From Janthinobacterium silvisoli (GTDB lineage: Bacteria > Pseudomonadota > Gammaproteobacteria > Burkholderiales > Burkholderiaceae_D), in contig NZ_JACHCL010000004.1 in NCBI RefSeq assembly GCF_014200725.1, positions 186,001 to 250,000 on the forward strand: 64,000 nt of DNA. Reading direction: 5' to 3'. The notes under the pieces were generated by a model. That model was given only the letters and a program-made list of their open reading frames with translations. It was not told the DNA's origin and did not search any database. This document shows positions 44,153 through 53,051 of the stretch, one piece after another (positions within the stretch are counted from its first letter, which is position 1; every line of letters begins with the position of its first letter). The translations under genes and the position numbers were made by a program.

Positions 44153-45877
44153 TCAATGCGATTCGCGTGGCACGGCCGAACCACGACAACCGACCAGGAA
44201 ATCGAGATCGACACCTTCGTCGGCCTGCGTCACGTGTTTGATATACATGGCCTGGTAACCACCGCGCATGGCCGGTTCCGGCGCCGTCCACTGTTCCTTG
44301 CGGCGTGCCAGCTCTTCATCGCTGACATCGAGATGCAAGCGCCGTCCATGTACATCGAGTTCTATCATGTCGCCATCGCGCACCAGCGCCAGCGGCCCCC
44401 CCATCGCCGCTTCCGGCGCCACGTGCAAGACTACGGTGCCATAGGCGGTCCCGCTCATGCGCGCATCCGAGATGCGCACCATGTCGCTTACGCCCAGCGC
44501 CAGCAGTTTTTTCGGCAAGCCCATATTGCCCACTTCAGCCATGCCGGGATAGCCTTTCGGGCCGCAGTTTTGCAGCACCATCACACAGCTGGCGTCGATA
44601 TCGAGCTCAGGATCATCGATGCGCTCCTTGTAATGCTCGATGCTGCTGAATACCACCGCACGGCCACGATGCTGCATCAGTTCCGGCGAGGCGGCAGAGG
44701 GCTTGATGATGGCACCGCGCGGCGACAGATTGCCGCGCAAGACGGCGATACCACCCTCGTCCTTGAAAGGCTGGGCCAAAGGTGTGATCACATCGGGATT
44801 ATGGTTTTCAGCGTCGGCCACATTCACCGCCACGCTGGCACCGGTGACGGTCAGCGCCTCGCCATGCAGCTTGCCCAGCAAGTCGCGCATGATCACCGGC
44901 AAACCACCGGCGTAATAAAAATCTTCCATCAGGTACTTTCCCGATGGCATCAGGTTCAGCAAACACGGTACATCGCGCCCCAGCCGGTCCCAGTCGGCCA
45001 GGGTCAGGTCGACGCCGATGCGCCCGGCAATCGCCAGCATATGCACCACTGCATTGGTCGAACCACCTATGGCGCCATTGACCATGATGGCGTTTTCAAA
45101 CGCCTGTTTGGTCAGCACCTGCGACAGTTTTAAATCCTCATGTACCATGCCGACCACGCGCCGTCCCGTCAGTTGCGCCTGCAGCTTGCGCCGCGCATCG
45201 ACTGCCGGAATCGCCGCATTGCCAGGCAAGGTCACGCCCAGCGCTTCAACCATGCTGGCCATAGTGGACGCCGTACCCATCGTCATGCAATGGCCGGTGG
45301 AACGTGACATGCACGATTCGGCTTGCTTGAACTGGTCCAGTGTCATGCGGCCAGCGCGCACATCTTCTGAAAACTTCCAGACATCGGTGCCGGAACCTAT
45401 CGGCTTGCCACGGTAATTACCGTTCAACATAGGCCCGCCAGAAAGCACGATGGTGGGCAAATCGACGCTGGCCGCGCCCATCAGCAAGGCTGGCGTAGTC
45501 TTGTCACAGCCGGTCAAGAGCACCACGCCATCGATGGGATTGCCGCGTATCGATTCTTCGACATCCATGCTGGCCAGGTTGCGGAACAACATGGCGGTTG
45601 GCCGCAAATTCGATTCGCCGAGCGACATGGCGGGAAATTCGACAGGAAAGCCACCCGCCTCCAGTACGCCGCGCTTGACGAATTCGGCCAGTTCGCGGAA
45701 GTGGCCATTGCATGGCGTCAGCTCCGACCAGGTATTGCAGATACCGATCACGGGCCGGCCATCGAAGGAATCACTGGGATAACCCTGGTTCTTCATCCAG
45801 CTGCGGTGGATAAAACTGTCTTTATCATCGCCGCCGAACCAGGCGTGCGAACGGAGCGGGCGTTTGGCTGTGGTCAT
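44153..45877 (-). CDS. IlvD/Edd family sugar-acid dehydratase (paired with DgoK/aldolase)
   Basis: A 574-residue [2Fe-2S] dehydratase. Cluster cysteines Cys56 (ELTPCNGHF), Cys124 (TGCDKTTPA) and Cys197 (GHCMTMGTASTM) match the positions of the three ligands in arabinonate/xylonate dehydratases. LVGCRGSAVPRESH is a typical C-terminus. The family dehydrates aldonic acids to 2-keto-3-deoxy acids. Overlap of 4 nt with dgoK and proximity to dgoA suggest galactonate (or fuconate/arabinonate) as substrate; galactonate dehydratases are more often enolase-type, so an IlvD-type one here is an inference worth testing. Upstream operator-like motif shared with the ggu unit. Confidence 0.88.
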   Translation of the reverse strand: MTTAKRPLRSHAWFGGDDKDSFIHRSWMKNQGYPSDSFDGRPVIGICNTWSELTPCNGHFRELAEFVKRGVLEAGGFPVEFPAMSLGESNLRPTAMLFRNLASMDVEESIRGNPIDGVVLLTGCDKTTPALLMGAASVDLPTIVLSGGPMLNGNYRGKPIGSGTDVWKFSEDVRAGRMTLDQFKQAESCMSRSTGHCMTMGTASTMASMVEALGVTLPGNAAIPAVDARRKLQAQLTGRRVVGMVHEDLKLSQVLTKQAFENAIMVNGAIGGSTNAVVHMLAIAGRIGVDLTLADWDRLGRDVPCLLNLMPSGKYLMEDFYYAGGLPVIMRDLLGKLHGEALTVTGASVAVNVADAENHNPDVITPLAQPFKDEGGIAVLRGNLSPRGAIIKPSAASPELMQHRGRAVVFSSIEHYKERIDDPELDIDASCVMVLQNCGPKGYPGMAEVGNMGLPKKLLALGVSDMVRISDARMSGTAYGTVVLHVAPEAAMGGPLALVRDGDMIELDVHGRRLHLDVSDEELARRKEQWTAPEPAMRGGYQAMYIKHVTQADEGVDLDFLVGCRGSAVPRESH

Positions 45878-46896
45878 GATGTCTCTGTATTTTTGAGTGG
45901 AGGAAGCAGGCCGCGCTCACGGGCGATCAGCATCGCGCCGTGGCCAGCCATGCCGGCTTGCTGTTCGTCGCTGACGACGATGCGCTTGCCATAGAAAAAA
46001 CCGTTTTCTTCGATCAGCAGGGCCAGTGCCTGGCGCAGCATGGGCTTGCCGGTGATGACGATGCTGGTGTCGGGCCGCATCTGGATCGCGCTGCTGTTTT
46101 TCAATGCCAGCAAGTCGCCGCTGAGCACTGCGCCGAGCAGGAAATTGGCGCGCTCATTGCGTTCGACATCGGTGAACTGGCCCAGGGTGCGCACGCTGAA
46201 ACAGGCGCGCGCCAGCCCCGTCTTTTGCGCGGCAGCGGCGCCAGCGAGCACCATCTGCGGCACCAGCTCGTGCGCGAAGCCCGCTTCCAGGGTCTGGCTG
46301 ATCAGGGTGTGCTGGGTGATCGCCTGCAGCAGTTCGCCCGCCACGGTGGTGGCGCAGCCGGCGATGCGGCCTTGCTCGTCCACGCTGACCAGTTTGGTAT
46401 GCGAACCGGGCATGATCAGCATGGCGCGGCCCGTCAATTGCAAACGGTCCAGCAGGCCTATCACTTCGCTTTCCTCGCCGCGCATCATGTCCATCGCTTC
46501 GACATTGTGCAAGCCGACGCTGCCGGTCTGGTTGCGCACGCCGGGCACCAGCCACAGCGGCTGTAAAAACACTTCCGGCATCTGCAGTTGCACCATGCCA
46601 TGCGCCAGTTGTTCGATGCCCGCCGGCGCCGGCGCATGCGGCACTTCCAGCAAACCCAGGGCAGAGGTGATCATGCCGGACGCCAGCGCCAGGCTCACCT
46701 CCGCTGGCTCGACACCGGCTTGCGCCAGCGCACCGGCGATGGTGTCGCGCACCGCCTGCTTCAATGCGTATTTATTGCCAGCGATGGCGTTGTCGCGCAC
46801 GCCCACTTCAACCTGAACCTGGGCCACCTGCTTGCCATGGCTCCACAGAGCACTGCGGGTATTGGTGGTGCCGGCATCGATGGTGACGATATGCAT
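45874..46896 (-). CDS. dgoK: 2-dehydro-3-deoxygalactonokinase (DgoK family)
   Basis: A 340-residue sugar-acid kinase of the ASKHA type: HIVTIDAGTTNTRSALWSHG (phosphate-1 loop) opens the protein, followed by LALASGMITSALGLLEVPH and LIMPGSHTKLVSVDEQGRI, blocks typical of DgoK. It would phosphorylate 2-keto-3-deoxygalactonate at C6. It is longer than E. coli DgoK (292 aa). It is the first gene of the unit dgoK-dehydratase-aldolase, overlaps the dehydratase by 4 nt, and diverges from the LysR gene with a candidate operator 107 nt upstream. Confidence 0.9.
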   Translation of the reverse strand: MHIVTIDAGTTNTRSALWSHGKQVAQVQVEVGVRDNAIAGNKYALKQAVRDTIAGALAQAGVEPAEVSLALASGMITSALGLLEVPHAPAPAGIEQLAHGMVQLQMPEVFLQPLWLVPGVRNQTGSVGLHNVEAMDMMRGEESEVIGLLDRLQLTGRAMLIMPGSHTKLVSVDEQGRIAGCATTVAGELLQAITQHTLISQTLEAGFAHELVPQMVLAGAAAAQKTGLARACFSVRTLGQFTDVERNERANFLLGAVLSGDLLALKNSSAIQMRPDTSIVITGKPMLRQALALLIEENGFFYGKRIVVSDEQQAGMAGHGAMLIARERGLLPPLKNTETS

Positions 46897-47003
46897 GAGT
46901 GTAGGTGTTGAAAATCAGTATTAAAAATCAGTATTGAAAGTTGGCAGCAGGCCAGAAAACAGCTATCAAAGGAGCAAGAAGTCTCATGGTAAAGGGGCGA
47001 CTA

Positions 47004-47024
47004 ATATCTTACCAATCAATTATT
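47004..47024 (-). promoter_or_regulatory. Shared motif, copy 1 (upstream of dgoK and of the LysR gene)
   Basis: On the plus strand the site reads ATATCTTACCAATCAATTATT in two parts (ATATCTTACC at 47004-47013, AATCAATTATT at 47014-47024). It matches the copy at 51679-51699 at 18 of 21 positions. It lies 107 bp before dgoK and about 50 bp before the LysR start, the usual place of a LysR autoregulatory site. A second shared 10-mer, TTTCGATATC, is at 47031-47040. Confidence 0.65.
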
Positions 47025-47074
47025 CATGGATTTCGATATCGATTTTGATATGGGCTTCTGCTACTATTTGTGGC

Positions 47075-48016
47075 ATGGATACGCCCAACCCGAACTGGTT
47101 TTTAAAGGCCCGCCTGAAAACGCGGCAACTCTTGCTGCTCATCGCGCTCGATGAGCAACGCAATATCCACCGCGCCGCCGAAGAGCTGAACATGACGCAG
47201 CCAGCCGCGTCCAAGCAGCTGAAAGACCTGGAAGACATGCTCGATGTCGAGCTGTTCGACCGTTTGCCACGCGGCATGCGGCCGACCATTTATGGCGAAA
47301 CCATGATCCGCCATGCGCGCATGGCACTGACCAGTTTGTCACTGGCGCATGAAGATATCGTGGCGCTGAAAGCGGGCCTGTCCGGGCAGGTCGATGTTGG
47401 CATCATCATGGCGCCCAGCATGTCGCTGATGCCGCGTGCGATTTCCCGCGTCAAGGAAAACGCGCCCCTGCTGCGCATAGGCGTGCAGATGGAAACGAGC
47501 AACATCCTGCTGGAACGCTTGCGGCGCGGCAGCCTGGACTTCATGGTCGGCCGCATCCTCGAAGAACAGCCCGATACGGACCTGCAATACGAAGAACTGG
47601 CCGCAGAACCGGTGTGCGCAGTGGCGCGGGTCGGCCATCCGTTGGCCAGCGCGCACGGCCTGGACTTGCAGGCGATCGCCGGCGCCGCGTGGATCCTGCC
47701 GCCGCCAGGCAGCGTGCTGCGCCACCGCTGCGAAATGATGTTCCGTGGCGCCGGCTTGCCGCCGCCCGTCAACGTGGTCGACACCACCGCCCTGCTGCTG
47801 ACCACCGCCCTCTTGCAGCACACCGACAGCCTGCACGTGATGCCGGTCGAAGTGGCGCGCTATTACGTGTCGCTCAATATCCTCAGCATCCTGCCGATCG
47901 AACTACCCTGCCGCATGGATGCCTTTGGCATCATCACGCGGCGCAGCCATTTGCTGTCGCCAGGTGCGACGGTGATGCTCGATGCAATCCGCGTGGCTGC
48001 CAAGGAAATCTATTGA
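47075..48016 (+). CDS. LysR-family regulator, GbpR-like
   Basis: A 313-residue LTTR. The helix-turn-helix lies near residues 20-50 (ARLKTRQLLLLIALDEQRN, then HRAAEELNMTQPAASKQLKDLE). The effector domain follows from about residue 95 (GQVDVGIIMAPSMSLMPRAI). The start at 47075 gives the normal LysR N-terminus; an in-frame extension to 46934 is unlike the family. It is divergent from dgoK and lies within a galactose/arabinose-type sugar cluster with ChvE, which in Agrobacterium and Azospirillum is controlled by the LysR protein GbpR. Three copies of a motif of about 20 bp in the cluster are its candidate binding sites. Confidence 0.87.
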   Translation: MDTPNPNWFLKARLKTRQLLLLIALDEQRNIHRAAEELNMTQPAASKQLKDLEDMLDVELFDRLPRGMRPTIYGETMIRHARMALTSLSLAHEDIVALKAGLSGQVDVGIIMAPSMSLMPRAISRVKENAPLLRIGVQMETSNILLERLRRGSLDFMVGRILEEQPDTDLQYEELAAEPVCAVARVGHPLASAHGLDLQAIAGAAWILPPPGSVLRHRCEMMFRGAGLPPPVNVVDTTALLLTTALLQHTDSLHVMPVEVARYYVSLNILSILPIELPCRMDAFGIITRRSHLLSPGATVMLDAIRVAAKEIY

Positions 48017-48020
48017 TCAA

Positions 48021-48788
48021 TTAGCTCCAGCCTGCATCCACGATAAACTCCTGGGCAGTACACATAACGCTATCGTCCGCCGCCAGGAACAGCACCATGG
48101 CGGCGATATGGTCGGGCATCAGTTTGCCCGGCAGGCACTGGTTCCTGGCGATCTCGATTTCAGCCGCCTCGTCTACCCACAGGTCAAGCTGGCGTTGCGT
48201 CATGACCCAGCCCGGCGTGACCGTATTGACGCGGATATTGTGCTGGCCCAGGTCACGCGCCAGGCCGCGCGTCAAGCCGACCACCGCCGCCTTCGACGCC
48301 GCATACGCGGGATAACCTCCACCCTTGATATGCCATGAAATCGAACTGAGGTTGATGATGGCGCCGCCGCCCTTGCGCTTCATCCCGGCCAGCACCGACT
48401 GGCAAGTGAAAAACATGGGTCGCTGGTTGATCGCCACGCGCTCATTCCAGTAATCGACGGTGACGTCTTCCAGCTGGTGGCGCTGGTCATTGGCGGCATT
48501 GTTGACCAGCACATCGAAGTCGCCCAGTTCCTGCGCCAGTTCCGCCATCACGCGCTGCAGATCGGCGATGTCGGTGATATCGCAATGGCGAAATAGCGGC
48601 GCCGGCAAGCCAGCCGCCTGCAGGCGTTCACACAGGGCGATGCTGGCTTCCCTGGCGATATCGACAAACGCCACGCGCGCACCCTGCGCGGCAAAATTGG
48701 CGACCAGGGCTTCGCCTATGCCACTGCCGCCACCGGTGATGAATACATTTTTTCCTCGCAAGCTGGTGTAGCTGCTGATATTGGCCAT
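48021..48788 (-). CDS. SDR aldose dehydrogenase resembling Caulobacter xylose dehydrogenase
   Basis: A 255-residue short-chain dehydrogenase. TGGGSGIGEALVANFAAQGA binds NAD(P), and the catalytic Ser-Tyr-Lys are in INLSSISWHIKGG and YPAYAASKA. The blocks NNAANDQRHQLEDVTVDYWNER and the end CTAQEFIVDAGWS match C. crescentus XylB (NAD-dependent xylose dehydrogenase) more closely than generic SDRs. It would oxidise D-xylose, L-arabinose or D-galactose to the lactone. It is the last gene of the unit dehydratase-GguC-SDR and ends 5 nt from the convergent LysR gene. Confidence 0.82.
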   Translation of the reverse strand: MANISSYTSLRGKNVFITGGGSGIGEALVANFAAQGARVAFVDIAREASIALCERLQAAGLPAPLFRHCDITDIADLQRVMAELAQELGDFDVLVNNAANDQRHQLEDVTVDYWNERVAINQRPMFFTCQSVLAGMKRKGGGAIINLSSISWHIKGGGYPAYAASKAAVVGLTRGLARDLGQHNIRVNTVTPGWVMTQRQLDLWVDEAAEIEIARNQCLPGKLMPDHIAAMVLFLAADDSVMCTAQEFIVDAGWS

Positions 48789-48847
48789 GCTGTCTCCTGT
48801 TTTTTATTCAGTATGCCATCGTCGTGGCATCCGCCTGCTGCATGCAC

Positions 48848-49840
48848 TTATAGGGTAATCACCGCAGTGCTGGTGTCCGCCTGCACTGCCAGCGTATTGC
48901 GCAAGGCCGGGCCAAACACGGGCGCCTCGATTTCATAGGTGTCACCGGCCGCCACTACGACGCCATCGGCAAAACTCAGGGTCGCGGTGCCGAAGAAATG
49001 GATGTGCACATCGCCGGGCCGGCGAAATAGCGGGTATTTGAAATGGTGGTATTCCAGGTTGGCGATGGTGTGCGACATATTCTGTTCGCCGCTGAGGAAA
49101 GGTTTTTCCCAGCGCAGCGTACCTTGCCTGTCATAGATGCGCGAAGTGCCAGCCACGTGATCGGGCAACTCACCGACCAGCAGCGCCGGCCCCAGGCCGC
49201 AGGCGCGCAGTTTGGAATGGGCCAGGTAAAGATAGTTCTGGCGCTCGGTAATATGGTCGGAAAACTCATTGCCGATGGCGTAGCCGGCCCGGTAAGGCTG
49301 GCCATCGTCGCCGATCACATACAGGCCGGCGATTTCCGGCTCTTCGCCGCCATCGAGCGAAAATGCAGGCATCACCAGAAGCTGGCCGCTGGCCTTGACG
49401 ATGCTGCCATCGCCCTTGTAAAACCATTCCGGCTGCACGCCGCGCTGGCCAGCAGGTGGCTTGCCACCTTCCACACCCATGCGGAACATCTGCATGCTGT
49501 CGCTCAGCGCAGCGGCATCGCCGCCGATTTTCTGATGCATGGCATCGCGCGTATCGGCACTGCCCAGATGCGTCAGGCCGGTGCCGGTGACATGGCAATG
49601 GGCGTCATCAAAATGATCCAGCGGCGTCAATAAACTGCCAGCAGCAGCGATGTCTTCAAAACGGTAGCTTGTCTGGCCCAGCGAGGCGCTTGCCAGTTGT
49701 GCCAGGCCCGTCTTCGCCGCAATGGCGGCACGAGCCAGTGCATAAGTGCTGGCGTAACCATCGATAACGCGGATCTGTTCCTGTTCCAGCATGCCCACGC
49801 GGCGCTGGCCTTGCGGGTCTATGAATTGAACGAGCAGCAT
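48848..49840 (-). CDS. gguC: GguC/AraD1 family protein (fumarylacetoacetase fold)
   Basis: A 330-residue protein of the GguC/AraD1 group. YKGDGSIVKASGQLLVMPAF, LDGGEEPEIAGLYVIGDDG and GYAIGNEFSDHITER contain the acidic residues (Glu, Glu, Asp) that bind the metal in the FAH superfamily. GguC is named from the Agrobacterium chvE-gguABC operon; AraD1-type proteins are proposed L-2-keto-3-deoxyarabonate dehydratases, giving 2-ketoglutarate semialdehyde. It sits between an arabonate-type dehydratase and an SDR, 11 nt after the dehydratase stop. Function here is inferred from family and context. Confidence 0.85.
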   Translation of the reverse strand: MLLVQFIDPQGQRRVGMLEQEQIRVIDGYASTYALARAAIAAKTGLAQLASASLGQTSYRFEDIAAAGSLLTPLDHFDDAHCHVTGTGLTHLGSADTRDAMHQKIGGDAAALSDSMQMFRMGVEGGKPPAGQRGVQPEWFYKGDGSIVKASGQLLVMPAFSLDGGEEPEIAGLYVIGDDGQPYRAGYAIGNEFSDHITERQNYLYLAHSKLRACGLGPALLVGELPDHVAGTSRIYDRQGTLRWEKPFLSGEQNMSHTIANLEYHHFKYPLFRRPGDVHIHFFGTATLSFADGVVVAAGDTYEIEAPVFGPALRNTLAVQADTSTAVITL

Positions 49841-49851
49841 AGTCTTTATCC

Positions 49852-51591
49852 TTAATGCGAGTGCTTGGGTACGGCGGCGCCGCGCTGACCGACCAGGAAG
49901 TCGAAATCGCAGCCTTCATCGGCTTGCAGCACGCGCTCGATATACAGTTGCTGATAGCCGTTCTTGAATGGCATGGCCGGTGGTGCCGGCCGCAGCGCCA
50001 TGCGGCTGGCCAGTTCTTCCTCCGTGATGTCGAGGTTCAAGCTGCCGCCATGGCAATCAAGGCTGATGTAGTCGCCGTCGTGCACGATGGCCAGCGGCCC
50101 GCCGGCCGCCGCTTCCGGCGCCACATGCAAGACGACCGTGCCGTAGGCAGTGCCGCTCATGCGCGCATCTGAAATACGCACCATATCCTTGATACCCTGC
50201 GCCAGCAGCTTGGGCGGCAGTCCCATATTGCCCACCTCCGCCATGCCGGGATAGCCCTTGGGGCCGCAATTTTTCAGCACCAGCACCGAGCTGGCGTCGA
50301 CGTCGAGATCAGGATCGTTGATGCGCTGCTTGTAATGGTCAAAGTCTTCGAACACCACTGCCCGGCCCCGGTGCTGCATCAGTTCCGGCGATGCGGCCGA
50401 CGGTTTCAGCACGGCGCCGCGCGGCGCCAGGTTGCCACGCAAGATGCAGATACCGCCGTCGGCAATCAAAGGCTGCTCCAGCTTGCGGATAACTTCATCG
50501 TTATACACAGGCGCATCGAGACAGTTGTCCCACAGCGTCTTGCCATTGACGGTCAGCGCATCCTTGTGCGGCACCAGGCCGCCTTCGCCAAGACGGCGTA
50601 TCACGCCAGGCAAGCCGCCCGCATAATAAAATTCTTCCATCAGGAAGCGACCCGAGGGCAGCAGGTCGACGATGGTCGGCGTACCCTTGCCGATAGTGGT
50701 CCAGTCTTCGAGTTCCAGCGGCACGCCGATGCGCCCGGCTATTGCTTTCAGATGGATCACGGCATTGGTCGAACCGCCGATGGCGGCGTTGACGCGGATC
50801 GCGTTTTCAAACGCTGCGCGGGTCAGCACTTTCGACAGGCGCAAGTCTTCCCACACCATTTCCACGATGCGTATGCCCGACATATGGGCCAGGACGTAGC
50901 GCCGCGAATCGACTGCCGGAATCGCCGCATTGTGCGGCAGCGAGGTGCCCAGCGCTTCGGCCATGCAGGCCATGGTCGATGCCGTGCCCATGGTGTTGCA
51001 GGTGCCGGCCGAGCGCGACATGCCCGATTCGGCTGCCATGAACTGGTGCATGGTGATGGAACCTGCCTTCACGGCTTCGTGCAATTGCCACACGGCCGTG
51101 CCGGAGCCGATGTCCTTGCCATCGAGCTTGCCGTTCAACATAGGCCCGCCAGAAACCACGATGGTGGGGATGTCGCAGCTGGCAGCGCCCATCAGCAGCG
51201 CCGGCGTGGTCTTGTCGCAGCCCACCAGCAGCACCACCGCATCCATGGGGTTGCCGCGTATCGATTCCTCCACATCCATGGAAGCCAGGTTACGGGTCAG
51301 CATCGCAGTCGGCCGCAGATTCGATTCGCCGTTGGAAAACACTGGAAACTCGACCGGGAAACCTCCCGCTTCCAGTATGCCTCGCTTGACGTGTTCGGCC
51401 AGCTTGCGAAAGTGGGCATTACATGGCGTCAGTTCGGACCAGGTATTGCAAATGCCGATGATGGGTTTGCCCTGGAATTCATGGTCGGGGATGCCCTGGT
51501 TTTTCATCCAGCTGCGGTACATGAAACCGTTCTTGTCTTGCGTGCCAAACCACTGCGCCGAGCGCAGCTCGACTTTTTTCTTTTCAGACAT
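49852..51591 (-). CDS. IlvD/Edd family dehydratase, L-arabinonate dehydratase-like
   Basis: A 579-residue [2Fe-2S] dehydratase with cysteines Cys57 (ELTPCNAHF), Cys125 (VGCDKTTPA) and Cys198 (GTCNTMGTASTM). It closely resembles L-arabinonate dehydratases of Azospirillum and Rhizobium (RMTxxH-type end GQRGAAVPKHSH). It should convert L-arabinonate or a related aldonate to the 2-keto-3-deoxy acid. The start at 51591 has AGGAAG 8 nt upstream; a frame to 51642 is longer but weaker. First gene of a minus-strand unit followed by GguC and the SDR, divergent from chvE, with the shared motif 87 bp upstream. Confidence 0.9.
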   Translation of the reverse strand: MSEKKKVELRSAQWFGTQDKNGFMYRSWMKNQGIPDHEFQGKPIIGICNTWSELTPCNAHFRKLAEHVKRGILEAGGFPVEFPVFSNGESNLRPTAMLTRNLASMDVEESIRGNPMDAVVLLVGCDKTTPALLMGAASCDIPTIVVSGGPMLNGKLDGKDIGSGTAVWQLHEAVKAGSITMHQFMAAESGMSRSAGTCNTMGTASTMACMAEALGTSLPHNAAIPAVDSRRYVLAHMSGIRIVEMVWEDLRLSKVLTRAAFENAIRVNAAIGGSTNAVIHLKAIAGRIGVPLELEDWTTIGKGTPTIVDLLPSGRFLMEEFYYAGGLPGVIRRLGEGGLVPHKDALTVNGKTLWDNCLDAPVYNDEVIRKLEQPLIADGGICILRGNLAPRGAVLKPSAASPELMQHRGRAVVFEDFDHYKQRINDPDLDVDASSVLVLKNCGPKGYPGMAEVGNMGLPPKLLAQGIKDMVRISDARMSGTAYGTVVLHVAPEAAAGGPLAIVHDGDYISLDCHGGSLNLDITEEELASRMALRPAPPAMPFKNGYQQLYIERVLQADEGCDFDFLVGQRGAAVPKHSH

Positions 51592-51678
51592 GCTGATGCT
51601 TCCTCTGCTGTTTTTTGCTGTTCGATGCTGCTGCGCTGTCACAAGCCAGGCAATGGCCAGAATATAAAGTGTCTATTG

Positions 51679-51699
51679 ATATCTTTCTAATCAATTTTT
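51679..51699 (-). promoter_or_regulatory. Shared motif, copy 2 (upstream of the 579-aa dehydratase)
   Basis: Plus strand ATATCTTTCTAATCAATT continues to TTT at 51699. Read in the direction of the dehydratase gene it is AAAATTGATTAGAAAGATAT, 87 bp before the start codon. GATATCTTTCTAAT (51678-51691) is the exact reverse complement of 51838-51851. Confidence 0.7.
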
Positions 51700-51837
51700 A
51701 TTGGTATTCGATATTCAATACGATATCAATATGCCGTCTTTTTGACCTGAAAGTGCCCATGAGGGTTACGCTGGGGTAGTTATGGCCGTGATCGCCCGGC
51801 TGATACCTGTTTCGATATCTGATAACGTTTAAAAGTC

Positions 51838-51851
51838 ATTAGAAAGATATC
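51838..51851 (+). promoter_or_regulatory. Shared motif, copy 3 (upstream of chvE)
   Basis: ATTAGAAAGATATC is the exact inverted copy of 51678-51691, and the similarity extends left (AAAAGTCATTAGAAAGATAT). It lies 116 bp before chvE in the same orientation to its gene as the other copies. Confidence 0.7.
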
Positions 51852-51967
51852 TGTGGACAATTTAGTATCAGCCATCGCGTGGCCCGACGACAGTGTGGAG
51901 CCGTCCCGCAGAGGACGCGACTGACAGCAGCATCCAAACCAACAATCAGAGAAGGTGGAGACCTGAA

Positions 51968-53038
51968 ATGAAAACAACCATGAAAATGCTGATCGGCAGC
52001 CTGGTATTGGCCGGCATGGCAATCGCACCGCTGGCCAGCGCCGCCGACAAGGGCGCGATCGGTATTTCAATGCCGACCAAATCGTCGATGCGCTGGATCG
52101 CAGATGGCGACAATATGGTCAAGGTATTCAAGGAACGCGGCTACAAGACCGACCTGCAATTCGCCGACGACGATATTCCCAACCAGCTGGCGCAAGTGGA
52201 AAACATGATCACCAAGGGCGCCAAGGTGCTGGTGATCGCGGCGATCGATGGCACCACCCTCTCTGACGTACTGAAAAAAGCGGCCGACAAGGGCATCAAG
52301 GTGATTTCCTATGACCGCCTGATACGCGGCACGGCGAACATCGATTATTACGCCACCTTCGACAACTTCCAGGTTGGCGTGCTGCAGGCAGGCTACATCG
52401 AAAGCGCGCTGCATCTGAAGGAAGGCAAGGGTCCGTTCAATATTGAATTGTTTGGCGGTTCGGCCGACGATAACAATGCCCACTTCTTTTACAACGGCGC
52501 CATGTCGGTCTTGAAACCGTATATCGACAAGGGCAAGCTGGTGGTGCGCTCGAAGCAGATGGGCATGGACAAAGTCGCCACCCTGCGCTGGGATGGCGCA
52601 GTGGCGCAGGCGCGCATGGATAATCTGCTCAGCGCCTATTACGGCAACGCCCGCGTCGATGCCGTGCTGTCGCCGTACGACGGCTTGAGCATCGGTATTC
52701 TGTCGTCGCTGAAAGGCGTCGGCTACGGCACGCCGCAACAGCCCTTCCCTGTCGTCACCGGCCAGGATGCGGAAATCCCTTCGGTCAAATCGATCATCCG
52801 GGGCGAACAGGCTTCCACCGTGTTCAAGGACACGCGCGAGCTGGCGAAAGTCACAGCCAATATGGTCGACGCCATGTTGAGCGGTAAAACACCGACCGTC
52901 AACGACACCAAGACCTATAACAATGGCGTCAAGGTCGTGCCTTCCTATCTGCTGAAACCGGTCATCGTCGACAAGGCGAACTGGAAGCAGGTATTAGTTA
53001 CGGGCAGCGGCTATTACACCGAAGCGCAAGTCAAATAA
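51968..53038 (+). CDS. chvE: ChvE-like multiple sugar-binding periplasmic protein
   Basis: A 356-residue type I periplasmic binding protein of a CUT2 sugar transporter. Signal peptide [20 protein letters not shown], cleavage near SAADK (residue 25). Binding-fold blocks: [52 protein letters not shown] and [15 protein letters not shown]. In Agrobacterium ChvE binds glucose, galactose and arabinose and also signals to VirA; in Azospirillum its homologue SbpA serves uptake and chemotaxis. The start at 51968 fits a GGTGGAG site. First gene of chvE-gguA-gguB, divergent from the dehydratase unit. Confidence 0.92.
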   Translation: MKTTMKMLIGSLVLAGMAIAPLASAADKGAIGISMPTKSSMRWIADGDNMVKVFKERGYKTDLQFADDDIPNQLAQVENMITKGAKVLVIAAIDGTTLSDVLKKAADKGIKVISYDRLIRGTANIDYYATFDNFQVGVLQAGYIESALHLKEGKGPFNIELFGGSADDNNAHFFYNGAMSVLKPYIDKGKLVVRSKQMGMDKVATLRWDGAVAQARMDNLLSAYYGNARVDAVLSPYDGLSIGILSSLKGVGYGTPQQPFPVVTGQDAEIPSVKSIIRGEQASTVFKDTRELAKVTANMVDAMLSGKTPTVNDTKTYNNGVKVVPSYLLKPVIVDKANWKQVLVTGSGYYTEAQVK

Positions 53039-53051
53039 AAGACATCTCGCC

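Larger units (their letters stand above)
51592..51967. other. Divergent promoter region between the 579-aa dehydratase and chvE
   Basis: This 376-bp AT-rich stretch has no convincing gene. It holds two inverted copies of the shared motif (51678-51691 and 51838-51851), a TTTCGATATC box (51810-51819) also found before the LysR gene, and several GATATC palindromes. It looks like a bidirectional regulatory region serving both sugar units. Confidence 0.75.

Noticed and set aside
50335..51690. 451-codon plus-strand frame
   Set aside because: Antisense to the IlvD/Edd dehydratase with intact Fe-S cysteines.
47031..51819. TTTCGATATC boxes (47031-47040 and 51810-51819) as a second independent operator
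   Set aside because: Only ten bases and partly the common GATATC palindrome; kept as a secondary observation within the regulatory regions.
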